Assembly: GCA_030386875.1 (NCBI GenBank) | Contig: CM059560.1 | Coordinates: forward strand, 31,366,183-31,430,182 | Source of the DNA: Morinoia aosen | Taxonomy: Eukaryota > Arthropoda > Malacostraca > Amphipoda > Talitridae | Length of the DNA stretch: 64,000 nucleotides | Direction: 5' to 3' | Made by a program: the position numbers and the translations under genes | Shown: positions 21,445 through 32,545 of the stretch, piece by piece | Numbering within the stretch: position 1 is the first letter of the stretch | Layout: each line of letters begins with the position of its first letter | Notes under the pieces: generated by a model | What the model saw: the letters and a program-made list of their open reading frames with translations, nothing else | Told to the model about the DNA's origin: nothing | Database searches by the model: none

Positions 21445-23060
21445 AGCGGGGTGCAAAATAAAATAGCACGTTGATTAAATCACCAAATTCCACATTTCTA
21501 GACCACGTACCATTCCGAAAATTATTGGACTATATGTAAACAACCGCACAAAAAGGTTAATAGTATATCTAAAACCAATAAATATTCAATAGTAAAATAT
21601 ACAGGAACATGTATAATAAATACGTTAACAAAAGTTTACACCACATTTCAAGATACACATACATTAATACTTCGTTACATAGCCGTTATTATTAATTATG
21701 GCTTCAAGACGTTTAGAGTAGTTCACTACCAGCCTTTTACAAGTTTCGGGTATAATATTATTCCATTCTTCAACGCAAATATCTTTGAGTTCTGCGATAT
21801 TATTGGGCCCTCTCTTCTGAATCTTCAACTTCAATTCCCATCGCAAGATTTCGATTGGATTCATGTCCAGAGATTGACTTGGCCATTCTAAAATGTTTAT
21901 CTTCTTCATCCTTAACCGTTCCTTGGTTTCGTTTGCTCTATGCTTTGGATCGTTGTCTACTTGAAAGGTCCATCCACGTTTCTATTTTAACAAACGATCT
22001 GAAGGTAGGAGTTGCTCTTTCAGTATTTCACGATATTTCCTGTCATTTATGGTTCCTTCAATTATGTGAAGTTTACCTACCCCTGATAAGCTGAAACATC
22101 CCCACACCATGTTTGAGCCACCTCCAAACTTAACAGTGGGTATGGTGCACTTTGGTGGTATACTATTCGTTTTGTTGCCTCAGAACATGGTATGTGCTGT
22201 TTCTCCAAATAGTTCGATTTTGGTCTCAACTGACCGCAGTACTGAGTTCCAAAACGCTGCTGGCTTGTTCAAATGGTCGTTGGCATACTTCAGCCTGGCC
22301 TTGACGTGAGGTTTCTGGAGAAGAGGTGTCCTACGAGGGGTGTGGGAGCGAAGACCTTTACGTCGTAGTGCCCTGCTGATCGTGTGTTTGCTGGCTTCGA
22401 TCCCAGATGTCTTGAGATCATCCTTCAATTCATCACGAGTAGTTTGAGGCCTCAGCATTACTGTTCAGACCAATTGTCGAGCAGCACGGTCGTTAATCTT
22501 CCGAGGACGGCCAGTTCGGGGCTTGCTGAAAGCCGTTTTCCGGCATTTACACTTACGTAATATGGTTCTAATCAAGGCTATAGAAACACACAGTTGTGCA
22601 CATAACTTCCGATATCCCAAACCTTTGTAATGGAGCTCCACAATACGTTCGTAAAGGTCTTAGCTGATGTTTTTATTCCTACCCATGCTTACGACTTTTC
22701 AGAACGAGAGCTGCTGTACCAATGACACGTTATTGGAAATAAATGATGACGAAAGTTTGATTGCGAAATGTTAGAATGTATTAGGTTATTCTGGTATAAT
22801 CCTACAATAATTTTAATGCATAATATAGAGAAAGGATTCGGGTGTCGTCAATTTTTGTTCACGTATTTATTATACAAGTTCCTACGTATGTTTTTGTTGG
22901 TCATTTGTGGGTTTTTAGATATATTAACCTTTTATACTATTGTTTATGTATATGTAGTCATATTTTCGTAGTTTTACGTGGATTAGAAGTGCGGAATCTG
23001 GCAATTTAATCTACGTATTGTATTATTTTGCCCCCCCTTCCTTCCCCCCTCCCCCCACTG
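21445..23060 (-). mobile_element. Tc1-like DNA transposon, full length, inactive
   Basis: A 1616-bp unit, the usual Tc1 length, between TA dinucleotides (21443-21444 and 23061-23062). The left end begins CAGCGGGGTGCAAAATAA. The right end, read inwards on the minus strand, begins CAGTGGGG and rejoins the same sequence (GCAAAATAATAC) after about 20 extra G-rich bases. The transposase gene fills the interior on the minus strand with several stops. The ends and TSD make the boundaries reliable. Confidence 0.85.
21664..22687 (-). pseudogene. Tc1 transposase with several in-frame stops
   Basis: Read from the ATG at about 22685: MGRNKNIS, a stop, DLYERIVELHYKGLGYRKLC (first helix-turn-helix), KPRTGRPRKINDRAARQLV (GRPR hook between the two HTH units), a stop, RPQTTRDELKDDLKTSG through RRKGLRSHTPRRTPLL (second HTH), then the catalytic domain. 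The first catalytic Asp is lost: relatives have SDETKIELFG and this copy reads SVETKIELFG. The second (FQVDNDPKH) and the terminal Glu (LDMNPIE) remain. Further stops follow HTMF and LLK. The C-terminus (LEAIINNNGYVTKY) is intact and ends at 21664. About 340 codons, the family norm. Confidence 0.85.
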
Positions 23061-23062
23061 TA

Positions 23063-23844
23063 TGTATACGCGTGCATTGCACATCGCACGGAGTTCAACT
23101 AACCAAACACTTTCTGTGATAATTGCGGAACACGCTAGCCAGAGCCATTGAACCATCTGATGCTCAGTTCTCCGTTGCATTCCGGTGTTACACAGTTGTT
23201 ATGTAACCAGCACATGCACCTCGTCAAAAATGGTGACGTTTTCTGGCTGCTTCAACGAATTGAGTGCAATGAACGTATCTGTGACCTAGGCTTTACTATC
23301 TCTTGAAATTTTACCCATACTAATCATTCAGACATGGACCCCAATAAATGTTTTTCTACTAATGGGAAATATTGTATTATTGTGTTTAGGTATTACATGC
23401 AATATATTTGAATATTTATACTCATGGGGTAGTGAAGCCTTTATCGCAGATATGCTCGACCAATCTAAATAAGAAAAGGAGAAAATGAAGATCGCTCAAA
23501 CTCGAGCGATCACTGTATACAGAATTAGATATTGTGCCTGCGAATGCGAATAATTGATTAAATATTCTGAACTATAATTCCATTTTTGTGTGAAATTTTA
23601 CTTCAAAGAAATAAATATTATTTGGTCATGGGCATGAGCATTTATACTACTACAAACATTATGGAAAAGCCTTTGTCCAAGATACTTCTTTCCTTATCTA
23701 ACGATGACAGCGTGACGCGATGCAGACGTATAAAAGCATGCTTATTAATAATCACGCAACGGCTATTAATTAGTGGTATTGTATCTTTTTAAGACATAAT
23801 ACCTCTAGATTAATTGCAAATTTCAGGCTCGTGCTCGTCTACAT
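23063..23844. other. AT-rich spacer, nothing identified
   Basis: Short frames only; no domain, repeat or transposon end recognised. Confidence 0.4.
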
Positions 23845-25113
23845 CTTTTTAACTTTAGTTTGAAAATCTCATGTTCAATTTAAGAAAAACTCAAATTTAA
23901 TTTTGAAAAGCTTAAGTTCAATTTGAAACAGCACAAGTTTAATTTTAAAAAGTCGAGTCTAATTTAAAAAAGATCAAGTCTAATTTAAAAAAGCTGAAGT
24001 TTAATTTAAAAAGTTCAAACATAATTTAAAACAGATCAAGTTTAATTAAAAACATCTCACGTTTAATTTTAAAAATCTCAAGTTAAGTTTAAAAAATGTC
24101 AGGTATATTTTAAAAAAAGATCAAGTTCAATTTTGGAAAGCTAATGTTTCTAAAATTGCGTACCTATGTAGTAACAATAATAAGAATAATAATTATAATA
24201 ATAATAATATACTTAAAGATTATTTGAGAAAATTCTCAGCAACCAGATTGACCGAGATTGTGAACTTGACGCCGGAAGGAATGACTATTACTGAGCACCG
24301 AATCGTCTTCCATGAAGAAGTAAATGTAGATGAAAATATTAATGCTATAACACCCTGGCTATGTCTACACTCCTGCAAACATTTACAGAAGTATTTTGCT
24401 GGAATACTTGCATTAAAGGATTTAAAGATGGGAGATAATGTATAAATTCTCTAAGCCACGGTATAAATGTGTAGAAATAGAATTATTGGTGTAAAAAGAT
24501 TGACCTCTAATTTGGCATTATATTTTATGTGTGATGTAATATTATATAATAAACCATTATTGTAGCAGCCTTATTGTTTAAATTTAATTTTGAAGCTATG
24601 TAATGTTTAACTTTTCAGTCAGTGGAGTTTGCTAATTGTCACACTGTTACTTATTACATAAAGTTTCTTTGGATTATTTTTGTCAATAGATATATATACC
24701 GGTGATATGTATCGCAAATGATTCATAGGAAAAACTAAAAGAATGTCAAATTCACAAATTCAAAACAAAGTCACAACAGCTTGGCGTTGTCTGATATTCG
24801 ATTTACTCTCATTCAGTGCCAGTACTTTTAAATAAATAAGAATTCTCTCGAATAGTTAACTCTATTATTACTAAAATAATTTTCATTACTATTATTATTA
24901 CATAGGTACGCAATTTTGAAGGCATAAGTTTTTTAAATTAAAATGAATATTTTTTAAAATGTGTCAGACATTTTTAAGTTATAATTGATCTGTTTTAAAT
25001 TAAACTTGGCTTTTTTTACATTAAACTTGATCTTTTCTATATTGATTAAATTAAAATTAAATTAACCTGAACTTTTTAAATTGAACTGAAGCTTTTTTAA
25101 ATAAAAGTTAAAA
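23845..25113. mobile_element. Fold-back-type element with inverted arms of tandem repeats
   Basis: The left arm (23845 to about 24210) and right arm (about 24860-25113) are inverted copies. The outer ends read ctttttaactttagtttgaaa on the left and, reverse-complemented, cctttttaacttttatttaaa on the right. Each arm is mainly an array of a 21-23 bp unit such as caagtttaatttaaaaaagat, about 13 diverged copies on the left and about 8 on the right. Both arms end inward with aaaattgcgtacctatgta followed by an AAT-rich run. Between them is about 640 bp of unique DNA. Long inverted arms made of short tandem repeats are the hallmark of Drosophila FB elements; relation by descent is not shown. Confidence 0.7.
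24200..24445 (+). CDS. Unidentified ORF in the core of the fold-back element
   Basis: About 80 codons open from the inner end of the left arm to TAA (24443-24445), reading LRKFSATRLTEIVNLTPEGM, TITEHRIVFHEEVNV and so on to LALKDLKMGDNV. The composition looks protein-like (balanced, with a TPWLCLHSC patch). The only internal ATG near the start is in PEGMTITE. An AATAAA lies about 105 bp after the stop (near 24549). I do not recognise the family. It may be a captured gene fragment or the remains of the element's own gene. Confidence 0.3.
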   Translation, partial: NNNILKDYLRKFSATRLTEIVNLTPEGMTITEHRIVFHEEVNVDENINAITPWLCLHSCKHLQKYFAGILALKDLKMGDNV

Positions 25114-26529
25114 AGGTTTAGTTCGTTCTTCAATTCCAATTCCTATACTCAATGATCCTAGAGTCGTTCTCTCACTCCTTGACTTCTTTTATGAATGCAA
25201 TGCTCAGTGCACGCTTTTGCAGAAACAACTTCTCCATGTTTTAAGCGTCGCATCTTTCTTGACGTTTATGACTAATTTTTTACCTAGTACGTAAAATCAA
25301 TTTCAGACTTTCATTTTAAAGTAACTTACATTTTAACTTTAGTATTTGATAACTCGAAATATTCAAATTCGATTAATTTCCTCTCATACTCTCATAGTAT
25401 TTTAATTTTACTGAAGGAAGTTTATAACTTTTTTCTATATTTTTTCTTTTTCTCCGTTGCAATTGATTCGAAAGTTACAACTTCTAGGAAGAGCTTCCGA
25501 ACATATTTGGTTTGTGGTTTAGAGACTTCGTTATTTGCTTGCTATGTGATGTTAGTAATGATAACTGACTAGATGAATTTCGTTCTCATCATAAACTAAT
25601 GTACTTGATTATATTGTTGAGTTATTTTAAATTTGCAGTGAAGGCAAACGTTTATTTCTATCTAGTAGTAGGTCTAATTGTTAAATTGGGGATCCGCTTC
25701 TTTGAGCCGTCAAGGAATGACTCTTTCTAAAAGATTGTTGTAGATGCTTCAGAAATGATAGTTTAAGAACAGGTAGAATTTCAATAAATTAAAGCAAACT
25801 ATTCACAGAACATTTCTCAAAAACCACATGAAGTTTTTCCCCTGAAATGATAAACTTACGTTACTTATTCAGGCGGGCATATTCCCGCTCGTTTCTTTTT
25901 TGCTGGTTTCTACTTTGAGCGCTTAACCCTAACGATAAAACTATAACTTCTCCCTCACGTTTTTGTTTATGCTACCCCTCCAGAGTGGCTACTGTAATAT
26001 TTTTAGATCAATTTCGACAGGGCGTGTCGTTCACTCAACCGTTACTGACATTGCTATTTTAGTTGAGAAAGATAACGCAAGAAACATGTTTAATCTCTGG
26101 CACACAGCTGGTCATTATATTGTAATCCAATAGCAGTTGCAAACAGGCACGCAGTTTAAATTATCATCTCACCATATGCCATAAGCCATAAATAATTTCT
26201 AGCTCAATATTTATGTTGCCTTAATGAAACATGGTATTTGAACACTTCGTTTATGCTCGTTATCGAACAACTATACGCGCTACTCCAGTTTTCCCTTTAT
26301 TCCTATGTCACAGTGAAATTAATTCAGGCTAAATAAATGTCTTAGAATATAGCATTTCAATTCTTGAAAAGAAAGAGGCACTCAAACAATTTGAAAATTT
26401 TCTGAAGCTGATCGACGTAATACGTTCGTCTCTGTTTTACAATTAACTTAGTAATTCTCGAGATCAAATGACCCCGCGACAAATATTGTGAGATGCCAGG
26501 ATGGCCCAAACCAGTGCACTGGTTCGGGC
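25114..26529. other. AT-rich spacer, nothing identified
   Basis: No ORF with a domain and no terminal repeats found. Confidence 0.4.
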
Positions 26530-26684
26530 CTGAATACAGCTATATCACAGCTATACACAGCACTGCTGTGTGTGCTGGTATCATTTTCTTCAGTAGAGCA
26601 AGGCTAACACAGCTATTAACAGCTATACACAGCACTGCTGTGTGTGCTGGTAGCATTTTCTTCGGTAGAGCAAGGCTAATTTAA
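26530..26684. repeat. 72-bp tandem duplication containing a palindrome
   Basis: Two copies, starting at about 26548 and 26620, of a unit beginning cagctatacacagcactgct and ending tagagcaaggctaa, with only a few changes. Each contains the perfect inverted repeat acacagcactgctgtgt. The plus frame through it (26493-26684) repeats a short peptide and is not a credible gene. Confidence 0.8.
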
Positions 26685-27128
26685 GCTTTTAGGTTTTTTT
26701 AACTGGTTGCATGCACTCCTTACGTTGGTACGAGAAGCCTCATGTTTGACCTGCGATCAAGCGTTGATTTAAAGCCCTGAGTTAAGAAAACAGGCTTGCC
26801 TGAAAAAATATTTTCCTCTATAGATAAGATGAACAACAATGAGTTGCGCTTGCAGCCCAACAATTTGAAAGTATAGCTAAAATTTACATATGATCATGTA
26901 GTGACGAGAGTGCAAATTGGAACATGCGTTCCCAGCCATTGATTGTGTGTTACAGAAAAAACTGAACATACACGGGTCATGATACCCTGTTTACCACACT
27001 TGAAAGATTCAGAATGCTTTAACCTTATCAGTAAGCAATGCTGAACCCGAATGAATGATTTGTTGGTCATTTCCGTTGTACATATTGGAGCTTGGATGAT
27101 CTCAAGCACGTTCGTGAACACGCTAATA
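26685..27128. other. Spacer, nothing identified
   Basis: A minus-strand frame (26894-27205) overlaps the neighbouring MITE and has no domain. Confidence 0.35.
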
Positions 27129-27278
27129 CAGGGTGGGCCAAAGGTAACTGCTCCTTTTAATTTGCTAATATAAGGAAAACTTTGTTTTATTTGACAGAAT
27201 AACATTTTTATGGTTTATTTCGGTATCCTATTTACTCAGCTAGCAAATTAAAAGGTCAGTTACTTCTGGTCCACCATG
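27129..27278. mobile_element. 150-bp mariner-type MITE
   Basis: Terminal inverted repeats of about 38 bp: the left starts CAGGGTGGGCCAAAGGTAAC and the right, reverse-complemented, CATGGTGGACCAGAAGTAAC. Both continue to CTTTTAATTTGCTA. The unit sits between TA dinucleotides (27127-27128 and 27279-27280). The CAGGGTGG(G/T)CC start is common at mariner ends. It has no coding capacity and would depend on a transposase supplied elsewhere. Confidence 0.8.
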
Positions 27279-27280
27279 TA

Positions 27281-27734
27281 CTCGTGAGTGTCGAGCTCTC
27301 TGAGACCCTAAACTGGTCCTCTCGCTTACATTCCTTGCGTGGGTTGTTTCTAATTGTTTGTGGAGATGAATTCTTGAATGAAGGCTTTGAAAATGTACTC
27401 TACATCTCATTTAGAAAATTTTAAGGTAAACTTGATATTTAGCCATCAGTCTATGCATAGTTCTACTTAATCTTCATCTGACATAGTTCTTTTAAATGCT
27501 TGATACATATTTCAAAGCATAAGTAACGAAAACACTATGTCGAGTGAAAGTTATCGTAATCGTATTTAATAAAAACGTTTCATAGATTTTTTAAATCATG
27601 GCCCAATTAACGTAAAATCTTGCGCAAGACTCCAGGGATTTTTTAAACAGTTCAAACGAAATAAAATTCCACACCCTTGTATAGTTACGGAGAACAGGTC
27701 GACTGTATGTCTCGTAAAATAAGTGTGTCTGAGG
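27281..27734. other. AT-rich spacer, nothing identified
   Basis: No domain-bearing ORF or repeat recognised. Confidence 0.35.
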
Positions 27735-28004
27735 AAACAAATAATATCAGACGAATATACAAATCTACACTAATTAATGCAGATTTCCACAGTTTGTAGA
27801 CAAATATACCACTCTACTTCAGTGCACAATTATACAACCTGAAGACGAATATACTATCGTACTTCAATTCAGATTTCCACAGCCTGTGTACGAATATACC
27901 ACGCTACTTCGTTACAGATTTCCATAGTTTGTAGGCAAATTAACAACGCTACTTCAAAGCAGATATTTAGAGCCTGTAGACGAATATACCGCACTAATTT
28001 GGTG
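27735..28004. repeat. 45-bp minisatellite, about 5-6 units
   Basis: Exact 45-bp periodicity from 27780, with unit starts at 27780, 27825, 27870, 27915 and 27960. Each unit is of the form cagatttccacagtttgtag followed by acgaatataccacgctacttc and four or five variable bases. A partial unit precedes them. Copies differ at many positions, so the array is old. Because 45 is a multiple of three, a minus-strand frame is open through part of it without meaning. Confidence 0.85.
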
Positions 28005-28330
28005 ATAAATTTCACTTTCATTAGAGGAACGGACAGTGGATGGTGTGACCCACTGCACTTCAGGAGGCCGGCCTCCTGCACAAGGCCGTACGCAGGCGCG
28101 CGTACGCCTCCCGTGGGTAGGTCTAAGCAGGTTTGCGGCCGCTCAAATCATTTTGAAACAAAAACATCTGGACCGAGTTCACTGGACTACATTCTCCTTC
28201 TTGCGAGGCTGAGGTGCAGTAGCTGGAGATTAGATCTGTAAATATTATCCCTGTCTTAAGATAAATGTTGGACCCAACACGCTCTGTACGTTCGGGTGAC
28301 GGGCCAAGCACCACCCAACTCGGATTGGAG
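28005..28330. other. GC-rich patch with perfect 18-bp palindrome
   Basis: CAGGAGGCCGGCCTCCTG (28061-28078) is a perfect palindrome. Just after it, gtacgc and gcgtac copies form another near-palindrome (about 28087-28108). Plus and minus frames overlap here, none with a recognised domain. It could be an exon, a CpG-rich regulatory patch or the end of an unknown element. Confidence 0.3.
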
Positions 28331-31300
28331 TGTCCTTTGATGTCTTACTTCTGGCGAAGCTGTTTCTGTCACTCGAAATAAAATAAAACATAAAAAGTAG
28401 AGTTTCGATTTTTTGTAATTTTGCATCTGAAAATTTATTCACAATATTGCACGAGTGAGTATATGGCTGATCTGCGTCATGAAAAAAAATTGCGCGGAAA
28501 TTTGGCAAAATTTTTTCCTATTAGTTGTGATGGAAATAATTTAAGCTCAATAAACATTCAATATTTGTTTGATGAAATGAGCTTCTTCATCGGCTATTTT
28601 ATAAGTATATTTTGTAGTCATTCTCCAAAATGAAAGTATGGAGTGAGTTGGAGGCGGTGCTCCGACACACAGACCACTTCACGCGTATATCACTCCTCAC
28701 TAAGAAGCCGGGCACACGAGTTAATGAGTAGCTGCTGTGTAAGTGGTGACACAGTTCATTCTTTAATAAACAGCTAATTTCTTTTTTTTTTAATCATATA
28801 CTTCGAAGTACCTATTCCGCTAACTCAATATAGGTGACTTTTATGACCCTCTGAATAAAGTCCAATACACCATAGCTAATGATCGACATGGTGAGCCATC
28901 CTTCCAGTCCCCGTCATGCAATGTTGCTGCCGAAACCGGTCCTGCGCAGGTTGAGGACTCGAGGTCACGCGCTCAATCACTGAACCGTCCTGCTGACAAC
29001 ACTTCTACTGTGCTAGGGATAAATTCAGCGCTTGCTATATAATGTGTCACAAAGATCGAAGGTAGTTTCTGACAATGGAGAAATTTCATCAAAAAAGGAG
29101 CTGTACAAAGGAAAATTACCCAAAATATGTACTTGGCATTTTGGTTATAAGAGTTCAATCAGATTGATGGTCATTTGAAGAGTAAACAATCGTGTGGGAA
29201 AGGAGAAGCACGTCAGTCTTCACACTATGGAGCCTCTGACAGAGCGAGTACACTCCTAATGCAAGGGAAAGTGGCAGGTTAATTCTGAGTTAACGGTAAT
29301 TTCGAGCTGTTAAACAGACTACACTGGGCGACGTATAAATCCAAGTAAACGTGCGTGTGTGTGTTTGTATTTGCAGATGGGAGCTCCTTATATTGGAAAG
29401 ACACGAACGAATTAATTATGATGTAGCATATTTTGTCCATGAAAGTGCTTATTTCAAATATCGGTAAAGACCGCTTTACGTTTTATAGCGTACGTATACA
29501 AATCAAAGTTAATGGCATATTTCACATTTCATCGATAAATCGATAAATTCATGCCCTTCTGCTACTGCGCCAGCTCCAAGGAACAGCGTGTGTTGCAACT
29601 CAAGTAGAAGTTTAGGTGACGGCTCAAAGCGCGAATCTTTTTAGCCTTGGGCATGAGATTTTGGGCAGCGATAATTTAATGACTCTGAATCTAATCACTA
29701 AAAGTACACTTTATATTACATTGATCAATTTATATTGAGCTCATCAGAGGAATAAAAAAGTACAACTGTTGCCTTGCAGTCACATTTTATTAAAATTTCT
29801 TGATATTAGTATAACGAAGTTCAATGTAAACGAATTATAACAAATTCTACGGAAACTTTGACAAAGCCAACTTTTTCGATATTGAACTCAACAATTTTCA
29901 GATCTTCTGCTTCTACTTAGTTCAGAGATTTACATGAAATTTGAATTTAAAATTTTAGTTCTATCACGGATTCCAAGCATACATTTAAGACGTGTATACT
30001 TTTGATTAAATGCTTCTCAAAAAAATAATTTTGTTAATTTTTTTTCTAAGGTGTATTGAAATAAATGATTGATGTCAACTAATTTCGAGGGAGAAAATTT
30101 CCCATTCTTTAGCCAGCTTTTTTTGGCCAGTCAAGTCTTAAAATAGTTGAACCGGCTCCAGAACAGTACATAGTTATGTATATAGGTCCAATTTTCTGAA
30201 GGGAAATTGCTTATTTATTCTATTTTTTCACATTTGCCCCTCACAGCATTTTCTTCTGTTAGAATTGAGCTCTGTTGAATTAAACTTAATCGGAATTCAA
30301 CTCAAGTTATTAATTGATTGCTGAAGGAATTGTACAGAATGCTATAACGATCAAATATACTAAAGTTAGTTCTTCCTTCAAATAGCTTCACAATTTTCTT
30401 CATGCATTTACATAGTTGCTAGTGTAAGATAAAATGTTCAACAAAAATTCTCATATATATGTAGTCTAGCATTGAAATTAACGATGAGCTTTACAATGAT
30501 GGAAACAAGTAACGAGAACTCTATCTCTGAGCGTTAGAAAACTTGTTGCTTGAGTTTATGTGTTTTCACACCTCCCGTCCAAACAGAACTTTAACCTACC
30601 ATTCATCGACTAGAGTGACACTTTAAGATCAAGTCTGACCGTGTATGGCTGGGTAGAAACCAAGGTTGAAGGCGCGAGTTTCTGGTCACCAGAAAAACGC
30701 GCCGCCTGAGAAACTACTTACGCGGAACCAGTTTTGTAATCATGACCCAATTCTTGACAGGTCCCTCCTCGTCGGCGATTACTAGTCGCCCTCGAAGGCC
30801 ATTTTTCGTAGGTTGCATCAGAAAATGCTGCAAAGAAGCTGCTCCCTGAGCGTCAACCTCTCTACAATATCAATAAAAGCTTTAAAAAACACAATATTTC
30901 TTATTCGCTGCGTATGGCCTTGTCAGATTGATGTGTCGCTGCAATATTAAGACGACTGCAGGAATTTAAATGTAACTTTCTTTACTTGTAAGGGATTTGG
31001 TGGATTTTTATGGTGGTTGGTACGTGTAGAACGCAACTGTCTGGTGTTTATTAATTTTTTGGGCGTGTAGACAATAAGGCATAACACAGAGGCGTCAACA
31101 TGTTCGTACGACTGTAAGGTGCAAACGCTCACGTTGAACTTCAAAATAACTTGTGCCTGCGTAAATTTGAAGCTGCTATTTGTCAACGTGTTTTATGGAT
31201 TTTTTAACTGGCATTGCATTTAGGGTATTCTGTGATGAAATAAAGCAACTGCAGCTGCTGGGTATGGGCCCTGGAACGTCGTGTTGAGCGCCGCTAGGCT

Positions 31301-32385
31301 CCATAACTTCAGGTAACCTCCACGTATGTCGCTTTCCAGTCTCGAGTACACAGAATTATTGCAAGAGGAGTTGCCTGCACCTCGGTACACGTCAACTAGA
31401 GCACGTCAAGGGGAGCGGGGCAATTTGCTCTATTATTTCATCTTCCAGTCGATGAACTGCTCTTTCATGTACAGCAATTTTGGCTCAGTAGTCGCTGCCG
31501 TTCAGATGAATTGATGTAGTGTAATGATAGATAAATGAAAATGATTTAATTTTTTTCTAACTATTTAGAACAGAGCAAGGCTTGTTCGTATGATACCCAC
31601 CCCATGAAGGAGAAAGCTCAAGTGTTGATATTAAAAGCTCTTGTTTTCGTCTGTGTTTTGAATGACCTGCAGATCATCACATGTATTTTCAAAAAGAGAA
31701 TGCTGTTGCACTTATGACGCAAAGATAAATTATTTCATTGTAGAAAAAATTCTGAAAATTTCGACTCATTCCCCAATAATTATTTATTCTAAAAAAATTA
31801 AATCTGCGTTATTATTCCCTCTCCCTTTAGTCAAAAGCAATATTTATGCTTCAGTGAGTTGTTTCAAATGGTTAACATCGATCAGCAAGCGTCCAATTTG
31901 GGCACACATTGAAATATGAGAATGAAGATACATGATGTAGCAATTGCGTCCCTATATACTGATGACCTCATGCAAATTACGTAGCCAATTTAATGGCTTA
32001 TTAAATGTGGCCTCGTTATATGATTAAACATTTCTAGGGCAGAAAATCATGGAAGGGTCTGCGTTCAATGGCGAAGGTTTCATTTGAAAAATAAAGCTCG
32101 TAAAGCAACATATTCATTTCAAAATAATCTCTAGAGATGAGCGTTTTTATAGTGGCAAGCTCATATTTATAAAGTATAAAGAAATGCTTCGGGGTAAATA
32201 TTTCTTTTCCCGTTTGATATATGCGCTCCCAGTCGAGGACGAACTCATTATGGTTCGCTGTTCGCTAGAGTTCCCTCAGAATTGTTTTGTGTTAATCGTA
32301 ATATTAATTTCCTAAGCATACACGCTTCCTGTGAGCATTCGGACGCTCGTCTCCGTAGATATCCCGACTCACGTGCTAAATTTAT
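28331..32385. other. Long spacer with small hairpins and a SINE-like fragment
   Basis: No gene is supported. A weak tRNA-like fragment lies at about 28900-28990 on the minus strand (ggttcagtgattgagc then ccggtttcgg). A strong interrupted hairpin lies at 30671-30703. ORFs at 28421-28633, 30947-31186 and 31662-31919 lack domains. Confidence 0.35.
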
Positions 32386-32545
32386 GGCTCTTGTACCTTG
32401 GTGTTGTGCTGTGTATGGGAGTTGTACCTTGGTGTAACTTGGTGTTGTGGTGTACCTTGTACACCATATGTATTGTTGAACTGAAAGGCTGTATTGTTGT
32501 GTACCTTGTACCTTGGTGTTGTGCTGTGTTTGGGAGTTCCATCAG
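32386..32545. repeat. Local duplication of a ttgtaccttggtgttgtg block
   Basis: About 34 bp beginning cttgtaccttggtgttgtgc and ending gtatgggagtt occurs at about 32391-32424, and again at about 32503-32536 with one change. Shorter pieces (gtaccttg, cttggtgt) repeat between them. Confidence 0.65.
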
